From contig NW_004797391.1 of NCBI RefSeq assembly GCF_000002075.1, positions 729,159 through 793,158 of the forward strand: a stretch of 64,000 nt of DNA. The letters are read 5' to 3'. The stretch comes from Aplysia californica. Lineage: Eukaryota; Mollusca; Gastropoda; Aplysiida; Aplysiidae. A program made the translations under genes and the position numbers. The number at the start of each line of letters is the position of its first letter. The first letter of the stretch is position 1. This document shows positions 11,347 through 24,781 of the stretch, piece after piece. A model generated the notes under the pieces. The model ran no database searches, had not been told where the DNA came from, and saw only the letters and a list, made by a program, of their open reading frames with translations.

Positions 11347-14300
11347 NNNNNNNNNNNNNNNNNNNNNNNNNNNNNNNNNNNNNNNNNNNNNNNNNNNNNN
11401 NNNNNNNNNNNNNNNNNNNNNNNNNNNNNNNNNNNNNNNNNNNNNNCCCCTCCTCCCCCCCCCTCCGTCCCCTGACACACACCATGGTAACTCAAGACAA
11501 ACATGGGGAATAGATTTGCTTGCTTCTCACAGAAAAAGTCTGTTACTATATGTATTTTTGTGCTTTGTGTAGATGCTTATGGTATACATAGGGTGGGTGG
11601 GGGGAGGGAATGGAGGTTAAATAAATACCATTTATTTTGTCTTTGTTCATAGGTGACCGATACTGGTGTGATACAGGGCATGGCCAAGGTGGCTAAACTG
11701 TTGGTTGATCATAAGGCAGATGTCAATGTACAAGACTCGACTGGCTGGTGAGCAACACTTCTTTTTTTTCTTTTGTCTCCTCCTCCCCCTCCTCCTCCTC
11801 CTTCTCCTCCTCCTTTTCCTCATTCTTCTCCTCCTCCTCCTTCACCTCCCCCTTGCTATTGCTCAGGGGTAGTCCACTTTTGTGACAAATTAAATTATCA
11901 GGGGGTTGGTAAAATGTATATTGTCGTGTAATAATGTTTATCTCAGAACCTAAAGGAGAAGAAGGAAAGTAAAAATGATGCCTCCAAATTTGGGAAACGC
12001 AAGCATGGCTGTTGTTTCTTAGTTTCTGTCTTTCTTTTGTTCATGCATGATATATTTTGTAACTCTTATAAAAACCCAATATTTCTTCTTCCATAGCACT
12101 CCTCTTCACAACGCAGTGCTCAGTTGTAATGAGCCAGTGTTTTCTGTGTTGACCTCATGTGGCCGGGTGGACCTGGAGATAAAGAACTCAGAGGGGCACA
12201 CAGTGCTCTGGTTGGCCCTGCAGAGACAGGTATAGAGAGAGAAACGATATATTGACACACATGGTTTGATGAGATTTTTTATTGTTCCCATTGCTATTGT
12301 TGTTGTCTCAGTGGCTTTTGGCATTGTTGCTGTTACAATTAATTAGTTAATACAGCAGCGTATGAGCTTTTCTTCGCCTTTCAGCGAAATGTGGTATTGT
12401 TGAAGGCATATGTCCTTAGTGAAAAGGAGGGGGGGGGGGTGTCTTTGAGAGTGATATGCTACTGGTTTTGTTAAATGCCAGTTGTTCAAGGGATGGAAAG
12501 CAGTCTGTGGTTTATCAAAGCTCTCTATCTAACCCCGAAATATCCGTGACTATGAGATTTTTCCAATGCGTACCTATAGAAACTATTCTACACTTTTTAG
12601 CATTGCATTTAAATAAAGTTTTGTATGAGAGTCTTTCTTGCAAAGCTTTGCTGTGTCAAATAATTAGTGAGCTTTGAACTGCCGAAACCTTGGTAAAATG
12701 TTTTGACCATTTAAGTGATGGTACCCTGAGCTAATAGGACCCATGCACCTGAGCTCTCTCTGAGTTGTCTTCTATTTTTGTTTGTCATTCAGAAGGGTAA
12801 TGTAGAATGTGTGTGCTCAGATGTACAGGATCTAGAGGATAGTTACACACTTTCCTGAGTTAAGAAAACACAAAGCTGAAAAGGCATTTGTTTGTTTGAC
12901 AAAGCCTGTCGTAATGAGTTTTTATTTTACTTTTAGGTTTGTGTTGCCTACATAGTTATAATATAGTTCACTACGTAGTTAACTTTGAGTTTAAGTTAAT
13001 TAAATAGGAGTACATTAAAGAATTTACTCTTATTGTCATTAAGGAAAAGACAAGACAGACAAGCAGACACAAAAGAGGAATAGTGAAGAAGTAAGACCTA
13101 TTTACTAGTGGTGCACTTGAACCACCCTCAATTAAAAGGGTAGCTCAGACTTTTGTTTTTACCAGGTCAGTCATTTGTGTGTTTTGAGAATCCATATGCT
13201 TCTTCCTTCAAATGTTTAAATTACCTTCTTCTTTTTGTTTCAGGCAGAGAGTCCTGTGGAGGAAAATGGGCCCTTGTACGGGGAGAAAACTCTGGCTGCT
13301 CAACTGATCACGGCTGGAGCATCGCCAGACGCTGTGGAGCCAGAGACTGGTAACTCTCTGCTTCATCTGGCAGCGCAGCACGGCTACCAAGAGGCGGGCA
13401 TTTTCCTCGCAGACCACAGAGCTTCGGTGGGGCTGGCAAACTTTAAGGTAAGAGCTTACAGTCCCGTTTGTGTGTCTACATCTCAGGGTGTTGGATTTCA
13501 AGGATGTGAAGGGGGCCCAGGGCAGAGGCTCCAGCCCTATGGAGATGAACAATTAATTCTGAGGTCTTGCCTCTTTTATATCTTGTTAAAAATGCTTGCC
13601 TCGGCAGGGGCAGAGGAGGCTTTTCTTTTATCTTCCCCAAGAGCTTGAGAAAGAGATTGTTGTTTTGTGTTCTCAAGTTGCTGACAGACCATTTCCCCCA
13701 TTTGCAATGAAAATATTTTCGTAAACATTTTTCGTAAATCTTAGTATTTAAATCATGTGTCACCTCTTCTTTTATAGGGCATGTAAGAAATTCTTGCTTA
13801 AATTTGTGGCCATAAGTATGTGTTTCTGTGTGTTTGAAACACTTTGCGGTCACCTTTGAAAATTATCCGTTTTGTTCACCTGGCATGCGCCAGGCCCGAG
13901 AAGTCCGATGCATTCGCTCTCCGGTCTTGGTGACCAGATGAGGTATTTGTACTACTGGCTGTGTGACTGCAAAGTGTTAAGTGGATTGCTTGTGACACTG
14001 ACGATATCATCTGTCCATTGGCGTCTTGGTTGTCCTCTGCCTCTCATTCTAGCCACTCTTTCTGCTAGCACTGTTTATAGTTGTTTATCATGTCTCATAT
14101 GTCCAAAATATACCAGTTTGTGTTTTCTGACTGCTTTCAATGGTTGTTTCTGGACTCAATGAAAAATGGGCATTTAATCATTTGACATATGTCTTTTTTT
14201 GTCTTTGTCATCTTTCAGTACATCCCTATTGCAAAGGCCTCCATTTTTTTTCTGTTCATTTAGCTGCATCTGATTATTTTGATATCAGTTTTTGCATCGG

Positions 14301-17300
14301 CATCTGTAGTGTTATTGTAAGGCTCTTCGCTGTTGCTTGCAGAGGGGGTCAGTTGTACTCTTGAGTGTGGAAGTTGTTTTTGTGAGAGTTTGGTGAGTAT
14401 ATTCCATTCAGCCAGAGTTGGCCTCGACTGGCAGTGTCAGAGCAGCCTGCCTCCTACATTATCTAAATTGTGTCAATGGGGGCATAAACTAATTTTATTC
14501 AGTACAGTCAATTATTTTTTGCATTGTGTTTATACATCGGTATGTTTTGTTATGCACAGGGCGAGACACCCTTACATTACGCCTGTGAGGAAGGCCTCAC
14601 AGAATTGGTGCGCATCTTGCTAGAAAAGGGGGCCAATCCCAATGCGCAGACTGTTCGGACCCCGACCTCCACAATCAACATGGCTGCCCTTGGCTACGGG
14701 GAAGATGAGAATGCAGAGATTTCCCAACAGACACCGCTCCACCTAGCCTTGACCAAAGGTCATCACTCTGTGGTGCAAGTATTCCTCGATCATAAAGGTA
14801 GGAATGACATCTCTGCCGTAAGCTGACAAAACGCTTTTTTATTCACAACAGTTTAGAGTAAAAAGGTTTTTTGTCAATATAACCATTGAAAAATAGAGTG
14901 CTTCTGAAATTTGAATTCTGATTTATTTAAAAAAACTAGTCACAGTTTCACTTTGATTTTTCCACACAAATAGGGTAACTAATCAGGCTTTTGATTAAGC
15001 GAAAAAACTCAACATTTTGACGCCAAAAGGAAATTTGGCGTGAAATGTCAAAATGGCAGAGTCTTATATTTCTTTATTTTGATTTTTTAAAATGAAAATG
15101 GAAAAGGCTCTGTAATGTAATTTATGGGAAGGTGAACAACCGATATGAAAATAACATAATGCCAGGATTTGATAAGTACTTTGAACTGAAACATACTGTT
15201 GCTTATTGCCTGGCTGCAGTACCCTGTTTTGAACTGCCATTAACATGTCTTGCTCAAGCAAACACCCCAGCCAATTGGTGTCTAATAGCAGTTTCAATAA
15301 CATTCAGTTTTTTTCTTTACCAAAGGTTGTCACTCTTTGATACAGGGCTTTATTTGATCTTATTATGGGGTCGTATATCTGTATTCTAGTTTAAATGGGT
15401 ACATGGTTTTTTTTCATTCTAAAAAAATCCTGATCTTTTCCTGCTGCAAGCCACAACACTTGGATTTTGAGTCTTTCTTGATCATAAAGGGGGCATGGAA
15501 GAAGTTACACATGTCTTTCACTCAAAGTTTCAAATGCTTTCAGTTTGTGCTCCCAAAATAGTTCTGCCTTTCATTAAAATCATAGATGTGGGACAGAAAC
15601 TGCAGCACGTTTCAGGATGGGAACATTTTACATACTTTCAGTTTCTCAATTTTAGAAATGTGATTTTTTCCCCTCCGCTGAAGTAAAGATTTGTGGTCAG
15701 AAACTTTTCAATGGTCATTTGTGATTTTGATGTTAATTTACATTTTTTAGCTTTCTTGACTTTCACATCTTGAAAGTACCCAAAGCACTTTGTAAAGAGA
15801 TGGTTAAAAAATTTTTTTTACTCAAGTACCATCCAGAATGCTGACTTCAAACAAATTAATGCACTGTTCTTTGGGTCCCATTTCTGTTTCAGTCTGTAGG
15901 TGTATCTCGCCTTTTCACTGTTTGGCAGTTATCATGCTTCTCTTTACTCAAACCAAAACACAGCTGTTTTTGTCAACTGGGACAAATGCACTTTATATTA
16001 TTGTTTTTATCAGTTTTTATCTCTTCAGGCAAATAAACTGTTGTCTTTCATCAATCTTAATGTATCAACTTTTTCTGTTTTCACCTGATGGATGGTTGGC
16101 GGGTGCTCTGGTGTTGTTTGCTCCTTCTTTCCTATCAACAACTATCATCCTTATGGCCTTATCTCTCTTCCTCTTTTTTATGTTTGTTACTCCTTTGCAA
16201 CACCTCTAACCTTCTGCACGTATATGACCTAATTGTGTTGCAAGTGTTGTAAAACTCCTACTAAAGCATAAAACTAATTTCTTCACCAGCCCAGTTGTCC
16301 AAGTCTGGGGCGACGGGTACGAAGGTACTGCCCAACTTCAACGTGAAGGACTCGCGAGGTCAGACGGTGCTGGCTCTCTCTCTGTGGAACAACATGCATG
16401 ACATGGCGGACAAACTCCTGGCCTGTGGGGCCAACATCAACGAGAAGAACTCCGCTGGGATGACGCTGTTACACCAGGTACATATTTGAGGGGCAAACTT
16501 GAAGAGGAGGGTTGGTTTTGAGCACGCTGTTGGTTGGTCCCGCTTCTTTATTCTTACTTTGCTGTTTTTGTCTGTTTGTGTTGCTTTCTCCCAAGCATTA
16601 AATGGTCAGTGTGTCTATATACTTTTCTTTTAATTTTTACCGCTGATATGAATTTGAAGAAAAAAAAAATTAAGACTGAGTTTAGAAATAAGAACTTTTC
16701 TTGCTTAGGCATCAGTACCCTGCACAACCTTCTAAATGGCATTGGAGAATGGGAAGTTCTTTGACATTATTTTGACAATATGAAGCATCATTGTAAAAGA
16801 ATTGCTGCTTCTGAGTTTAGCAAGGTGGGGGTTGCCTGGTTTCAGGGGTTAAATTTGGGAGAAAATGACCTCCAGTTTGTGACTTCCATGCTTTAAAGTC
16901 CTAGGAAACTGCAAATTTACATTTTTTGTGCCTATAATCAATGTTTTTCCATAAAATCCACAAATAAAAGTATTTTCGAATGGACATACAAGGTGAACCA
17001 AAAGAAAAAAAATAAAAATTTCCAACAGGCAGAAAAATGCCGATTTCTTGGATTTAATTATTTTGACGAGCGCCCGATTTCACCACGATGCCTCACATAT
17101 GTAGATATGGAATGTGCACATGATAGTTGACTGAGCCAAAAGTCTGCAACACTGTATGTCCTGGAGAGGGGAGCTGTAATGGTAGTTTGGAAAGAAAAGG
17201 TTTGGCAAGGAAGTTGTTGTAAAGACACATGAATCTCCTGGGCGATATACAACTATAGATAAGTTCAACTGACATCTTTGGTGTAGTGGTTAGGTGCTTC

Positions 17301-20300
17301 ACCATCACTTGCAGAAGACCCTAGTTGAAATATTCCAATGTGGAGAGAATCTTTATTGAGCATCTCGGTCGTTCTGCTGGGATGATGTATCCCTCTCAGC
17401 ACCACTCCTTTGAACTCCATAGTGTTTTATTTGCAAAGAAATGTAGAGTTAGATAATGAAAGGGGTCCGCCGTGAGAGTGGACTTTAAGATGATGTGAGA
17501 TACAGGACTAATATTTGCATCTGCTGGATTAATAGTTAAATCCTTTCCTTTTACTATTGACAGAATAATGTTAGTCTGTTCTATGGATAGCTTTATTATC
17601 GTTTACAATTATTGTAAATAATATGTTTGCTTACTTCTGTTTTCAGGCCATAGAAGCTCAAGATGCACCAAGTGCCCTGTTTCTGATGGATCACTTGGCA
17701 GATCTGGAATCAATGTACGCATTTGTTTGTTGATGTGTTGTGTGATTGTTTTTATGTTTTTGTTCAGTATGAGAGAGACACGAGACAGTTTTTCAGCATA
17801 TTCATAAAGGTGACTGACTGGTCAGTAAAACTTTCTTTGTATGGTTGACAGTGAAATTAGAATGTCACCTGGTTTAAAAAAAAATAATTTTGTTAATGGT
17901 GATGGAAATCTTGGATTAGTTGATGAGAAAAGTAAATGTAGACATCAATGGGTTATAATAGTTATATCAAGAGTATTTCACCTGACGTCAGCACTTATTT
18001 TATCCCTTTGAGCCATCTCATGATTTTTCCTCAACGGTAAGCTTGACTAGAATAAGAATAGATTACTACATTATGGAACTATAGCTTTGATCTCAGCTTT
18101 CAGAATATACTTTCAGTAAGCATGAAAGAATATGCTCTCTTGAAGGCTGCTTGAACAGAAGCTGAATGAACAGGTGCCATTGACATGGAGTCTTAAGTGG
18201 AAAGGATTAAGTGATGTATTGTGTGTGTATGGGTGTGCACATGCTTGTGTGTGAGTGTGTGTGTATGAGAGAGAGACACAGAGAGAGACACAGAGAGAGA
18301 GAAAAAAGCACCAAAACAGTGTGCCAGCTTCTGGACAGTAAAGATCAATCTTATCTTGTCTCTTCCCCAGCTCTCCTGACAAGCAGACAGTTCTGCAGCA
18401 CGCCATCAGCAGACACTTGCCGGTGGTGGTCAGTGCGCTGTGTGAGCGAGGTGTCAACATGGACACCCTGGACGAGCAGGGAGACTGTCCACTGTGGCAG
18501 GCCTTGGACTCTGGACAGGAGGAGATAGCCCACACTCTGGTCAGTGCTCAGGCATTAAAGTGATATAGAACATTAGTCTTAGAAATTACAGTGAAGTCCT
18601 TTTGTCTTTGGGCTGGTGATAAAGTACTTAAGTTTCAGGCTGACAGTAAAGTATCTTAGTCTTGGATTGATGATAATATATTGCAGTTGTCAGATGATGA
18701 AGTACTTTAACTCTTTCGGTACGGTTTACTGATATATCGCTGTCTTTCCTTACGCCTTATATAACTATGTGCTGATTTATCTAGGCACAAAAAGAGTTTA
18801 TCTTGGAATTATTTTCTGGGACTGGTATCCTACCTTGTGGGGCATATAGTTGGACTCTCCTGTGCAAGTCGTAAATTTCAAATATCCATCTGATGGCTAT
18901 TTTTTTCTGTTTGTTTTTCTTTATCCAAGTTCTTAGAGACTATTGTAATACTTCTCTTTAAGATGGAGAAGACATAGTCTGAAGCCTGTCTTGAAGCATT
19001 ACAAGGACACAGTGCTTCAGCCTGGCCCCATTCTTTGTTCTGCCTCTATTCCTGAATCTTAGCTTTGTCCTCAGAATAGGATGTAAGCTCTTTCTTTCCT
19101 TCTCTTTGGAGTATTTTCTTCCGATTTTGAAATGTGTACATTTGGTACCTTTTGTACTTTTTAGGTAAAGCATGGCTGTGATGTGAACTTGTGGTCTCAG
19201 AGTCCTGTTGGATGCTTCCAGACTCTACTTCACAGAGCTCTGGATCAGAACAATGAGGCTATAGCCAGCTTCCTTATTCGCAGGTAAGCTGTCTGTTGTG
19301 TGTACACATGTCGCCAAAGTACCAGTTCCCAGTTATTCACTATTCTGTGGGGGTTTTTTGAGTGGAAGATGAAAAGATTTGGGAATTATCCATCTCCTTT
19401 GTTCTTCTGTCATGTTTTTTTGCGTGCACTAAATGACTGTTGTTACGTCAATGTGCATCTCTTTACTCAAACAATTAAGCATCATATATTGAAGCTGTAT
19501 AAGCTGGACATTTATGCAGTGTTTTTTTGCAAAAATGGTTTTGTAAGTGGTTTTGTGTATATTTTGAAGTCTGTGGTTAAATTAAGTGTTTCTGTGTTGA
19601 CTTATGAATTAATGGTTTGTAAAAGTAAGTGTCTGTTCTAGAATGAAATGAGCAAGAATGATAGTTTTTATTGGACAGACCCATATGTGGGTGCCATAGT
19701 CTGCACCAGCTTTCTGTCAGATGTGCGTTTACAATGAATGAGAGATAGATGGAATCAACATTGTGAATTTGTGGCTTGTACATGCTTTTCAAAGTCATGA
19801 AATATAATGAAGGAGATGTTTGGGAGTTTTTTTTTGTTTTGTTTTTTAATTTGCTAATATTAAGTTTTTTGCTCCTTGGCTTTTGTTGTAGTTTGTTTGT
19901 TCCTTCATAGTTGTCTGTGATGCAACAGTTAGGCTCTTTGTCTTTCATGTAGAAGATATGTGTTTGATTCCTAAGTTGGGTAGATATTTTATTGAATATC
20001 TCTGTCTTTAGTATCTTATATCTGTAGTTTCCCTCACAGTCTGGGTAGTCCTGGACTGGTAGGATGGAAGCAAGCCGCTTCCTGAATCATCTAAATTGTG
20101 GGGTTGTGGGCATAAGATATTCACCCATCATTCACGATCATGGACATAAGACATTCACAATCATTTACAATTGTGGACGAAAGATATTCACAATAATTTA
20201 CAATCCTGGGCATAAGATATTCACAACCATTTCTGATCATTGATGTACAATATTCAATCATTTTTTATCATTGATGTAAGATATTCACAATTGTTCATGA

Positions 20301-23300
20301 TCATTGGTGTGAGATACTCACAATCATTTATGATCATTAGTGAAAGACATTCTCTATCATTTATGATCATTGGTGTAACATATTCACAATTTATTATTTA
20401 CAATCATAACATGACCCTCTTTGCAGTAAATGTTGCTGTTCTAAAAGTTATTTGTCTTTGTCTGTTCAGTGGATGTGACAAGAACTGTCCCCGTCGGCCT
20501 GGGCCTAATGGTGAGGGTGCTGAGGAAGGCAGGTAAGAGCTGACTGAACAAGAGTGCAAACGTTACTTTGCCGTACCTTTTTCTCTCCTCTTCCTTCTCC
20601 ATTCCCCTTTCCTTCTCTTCCTCTTCACCTTCTTTTCCTTCTTTTCCTTCTCGTTCTCCTTCTCATCTTCCTCCTCCTTTGCTCCTTCTTTTTCTCTCTT
20701 TCATTTCCATCTTCTTTCTCTTTTTTCTCTTTCTCCTTGTTCTCCGTTTATTTCTCCTTCTCTTTCTCTTTTTCTTCTCTTTCTCCTTCTTTCCCCTGCC
20801 CCACACCCCCTCCCCCATCTCCAAGAAAAGTGTTTAAGAGACTTCAACACCTGTTGAAAGTTGAAGGAGAGTTAGGCTTCAACAATCAGTTGTTGTTCCT
20901 TTATAAAGAACACTGCTTATATGAAAGGGGCGGGGGTGCTTCCTTATGTCTTTGTAAACTTAGGATCAAACCAAGTGCTCTGAGCGGGTGGTTGGCGAGT
21001 GCTCTGGTGTCGTTTGCTTCTTTTTTCTTACAAACATCTGTTGTCTTGATCTCTCCTCCTCCTTTTTTGTGATTGTTACTTTCTTCTAACACCCCTAATC
21101 TTTGGCACTTATATGTGTCACAACGTGATGGAATCAGGGGCTCGTCAATTTCTGGGCATATAGGGTTATTGGTATCATCTTAAAGCTGTTTTTTTTTACT
21201 TCCTTTTTGTTGAAAAATATCCAACTATGTTGAATAAAAGTCGAAATATTTGTGATTGAAGGAGGTCAGGGTCACCTGGTTTCAGAGGTTAAAAATTGCG
21301 AGAAAATGGACGTCAAAGTTTGGTAACTTCCATAGCCTGAGTGTCTTTGGAAACTGAAAATGTACTTTTTTTGTGCCTTAAATCTATGTTTTTCAGTAAA
21401 ATCCACACTAAAATGTGATTTTAGATTATGAACATAAAAGGTGTTCAGAGAAAAAAAGAAAATTATTTAAAAATTGCCCATCGGCCCAAAAAATGCAGAT
21501 TTCTTTGATTTAATTTTTTTGACAAGCGCCTGATTTCACCACGATGCTTCAAATATGATCTTTTTGTGTTGCATGTGCCGTAAAATTCTAACTAAGACTA
21601 AACAAGTACTCTGTCATGAAAGACAAGCATGTTACCTCATGACCAAGGTGCCCCTCCATCGTGGCCAATGTATTTCTTGTATGATTGACACCTTGTAATG
21701 ATTTTTTTTCCTTACTATACTCTCTGTCTGCTCTTTATTGAAGAAACAAAACAAAACAGCCTTAACAATACCAGTGGTTACCTCTATTCATTGATGTATA
21801 AATTGCAGATGGCGCTATTTTTAGGCGGTGACAGTTCATGTGTTCTAAGAGTAGAAGAAAAGATTTTTTGTTTTCCTAATATGGATCAACACACTGTGTA
21901 AGAAAAGAACAAGACATCCGTGATGGTATCAGCGGTGATGATTTCTCAGTGGGCAGTTTTTAAAGAGTGGCTTCTCTATCTTAAGTAGAATCTTTGATGT
22001 GCAGATGGTTGAACGGTGTCACTGGTTGGTCCTACTTCTTTTCCTTCCCTCTGTCATTGCTGTCTGTCTGTATGTCTGTCTTGTGTTTTTCCTTCAGTAA
22101 ATGCCAGTTATAGTGTCAGTGCGCTGATCTTTTTATAAATAACGAAACTCTGGTGTTCCAACTATTTCAGTGATGGTCAGACGCCTTTGCACATGGCTTG
22201 TGCCTGGGGACTTGAGATGGTGGTGCAGTGCCTCATGGAGCACAGTGCAGATGTCAACGCGCAGGTAAAACAAACACCAGGGGCTTACAGTTCGCAGACA
22301 AGGAACAAAAATAAAAATGGTCTTGGATAATGATGATGATGATGATTTTGATAATAATTATAATAGTCGTAATAATGATAGTGATATTACAATAGGATCG
22401 TTATTTATAATATATCGCATTTATATGGTATATATCCCAACTTGAAAAAAGACTCCATGCCCTTTACAATTTATTTTTACCATGATGAACATGACAACAT
22501 TCCGAGACATTGTCAGATTTCTGGGAAGCTTTCGGTTCTCTAACATTAATGTACAGACTTTCACTGTCTTCAGTCAAACAGTCATTGTCACCTCGGTAGA
22601 GTTTTTGAAATTTGTGTAAACTGCTGGGACACAATGTCAGGCCCAGACTAGGATTCGATCTGATGACTTTATGGTCATGAGTGCAGCAGCCTAACTACTA
22701 GACTAAAGGCACAAGGACTGGATAGGTCAAGGTTGTGCTAGTTTGAAAACTGGTCTTCCAGAGTCATGGTTTAGTGTGATCGGCTGCTTCTGTCAACATA
22801 TTTTTACTTTCAAAGGAAGTAAGTTGTTGCGTTGCAGTGACCTAAATTTGAATTATTGGAAACGTCCTGTGTAGCCAGGAAATGGGATTAAGGTCTTGCT
22901 ACATACTGGATTGATTCTTGTTTGAAATTTAGCGCATGCAGTTGACGTATCGCTATCTCAAAATTACAAAGTTGTACCTGCTCAGTACTTAGTTGTTAAG
23001 AATTCTGGCGTCAAAATATTTTGAGTTTCACATCATATCAAGCTTTTTCGAATGTAAGTCTGAATATTTTGATAATGACTCTGAAAAATCGTTCAATTTC
23101 GATAGAGCAGATAGAACATTTGGTTTCTGACCTAATAGTCTTAATAACTCAAAACGGCCAAAAATGTCAGATAAAACTTTGTAATGCTGAGATAGCAGTA
23201 TTGAACTCTGGTTGTTCCTGTACCAAAGTCTTTTCATTCTATCCTGTCAGGACGCGGAGGGTAAGACACCCGTGCACATTGCCATAGAGAACCAGTTCCC

Positions 23301-24750
23301 AGTGGTCATCTCCCTTCTCCTGTCTCACCCTGGCCTGGACCTGAAGGCCCGGGACAAGCGGGGTCACTCCCCCTTTGCGGCCGCCATGTTGACCAAAGAC
23401 AACAAAGCCGCTCAGGCTATTCTCAGCCGGGAACCAACGGCTGCAGAACAGGTAGGTTGTGCTGAAAGATGCCAGTTCTGTGTAAAAATAATTTTAATAG
23501 TGATTCACTTTTTTTATTCCAGTGGTGAAATTTAGTGTAGTATGGCTTACCTACATGCGTACATAAATATGTATTTACATGAATATATAAAAACATACAA
23601 TAATTCATCAATTTATTTGAGGCATCGGGGGTTAAATTAGGCGCTCGTCGAAATATTGAAATTAAAGAAGCGCATTTTTCTGGTCATTTGACTATTTTCT
23701 TTGAATTTTCTTTTATTGGCTCAATACCGTTTATGTCCATTTAAAAACACATTCTGTGTAGATTTTACTGAAAAACCATTGAAGGTACAAAAAGCATAAA
23801 TTTGCTGTTTCTAAGGCCAAGTATGCTTTGTAAGTCACCAAGCTTAAGCAGCCATTTTCGCACTAATTTTGCCTCGAAACCAGGCGACCCCCACCTCCTT
23901 CAACCGCAAAAGTCTCAACTTTTATTTAAGATAGATGGGTACTTTGAACATAAAAAACAAGAGTAATGAACCAGCTCTAAGGTGATACAAATAACTCTTC
24001 ATGCCTTAAAATTGACAAGCGTTTGACTCCACCCCGTCATTACCATATTAGGATACACAATATCACACCAATACAGACAATCAGCACGCCAGTCACTACT
24101 GTTCAGCACCCTGTTTATGAGCTAGTGTTAATGGCCCCCGTGTGATCACAAGTCCTAATTAAATGTATTGTCACTGACATTGTGAGCCTGATCTTGTCAA
24201 CCACTTGTCCACTGGAGCACAGACACTCCGCCATCAAGCGGACAGATCTAACAAGATTTGTACAAACACAGTCTTGTTCAGTCTTTGCTGTCTGAATAGA
24301 GCTCTTTGATAATGAGTAATTTGATTGTGCATGGAGCAACTGATAAATAGTTTTGTGTCTATTATGTTCAAATGCTGTTCCACCAAGATATAATGTGGTA
24401 GGTATGTCTAGATGTGCAAATTCTGTCGCACCAAAGATAGTATTAATTACAAAAAAATTATCGTGAAGTGTTTTTATGCTCATGGACAGAGTCTATATTA
24501 TTCAAAAGGCGGGTGGCTTTGACTGTGGCTGCCAGGGCAAAATGGGACAGAATGGGACACAGCATCCCAGCAGACAGACAGACAGACAGAGATACTCGAT
24601 ATAAAAAAACTTTCCCCATTTGGGAATCACACCTAATTTCTTCTGCAGGTAACGATGAAGAATCTATCCATTACACCTCGGACGCTGGTGATTTGACTGA
24701 ATGTACTCCTTCTTTTTCTCTCCCCCCCCCTCCACACACACTCATACTCG

Positions 24751-24781
<31 letters not shown>

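Noticed and set aside
11167-11513. Several frames through the CT repeat and N gap
   Set aside because: They are artefacts of simple repeat and unknown bases.
20554-21072. 172-codon frame rich in Phe/Ser/Leu
   Set aside because: It is a reading of the polypyrimidine block and an A-family repeat.
22620-22720. A tRNA gene on the minus strand
   Set aside because: A- and B-box-like words are present but the sequence runs on into a SINE body and no full cloverleaf is evident.
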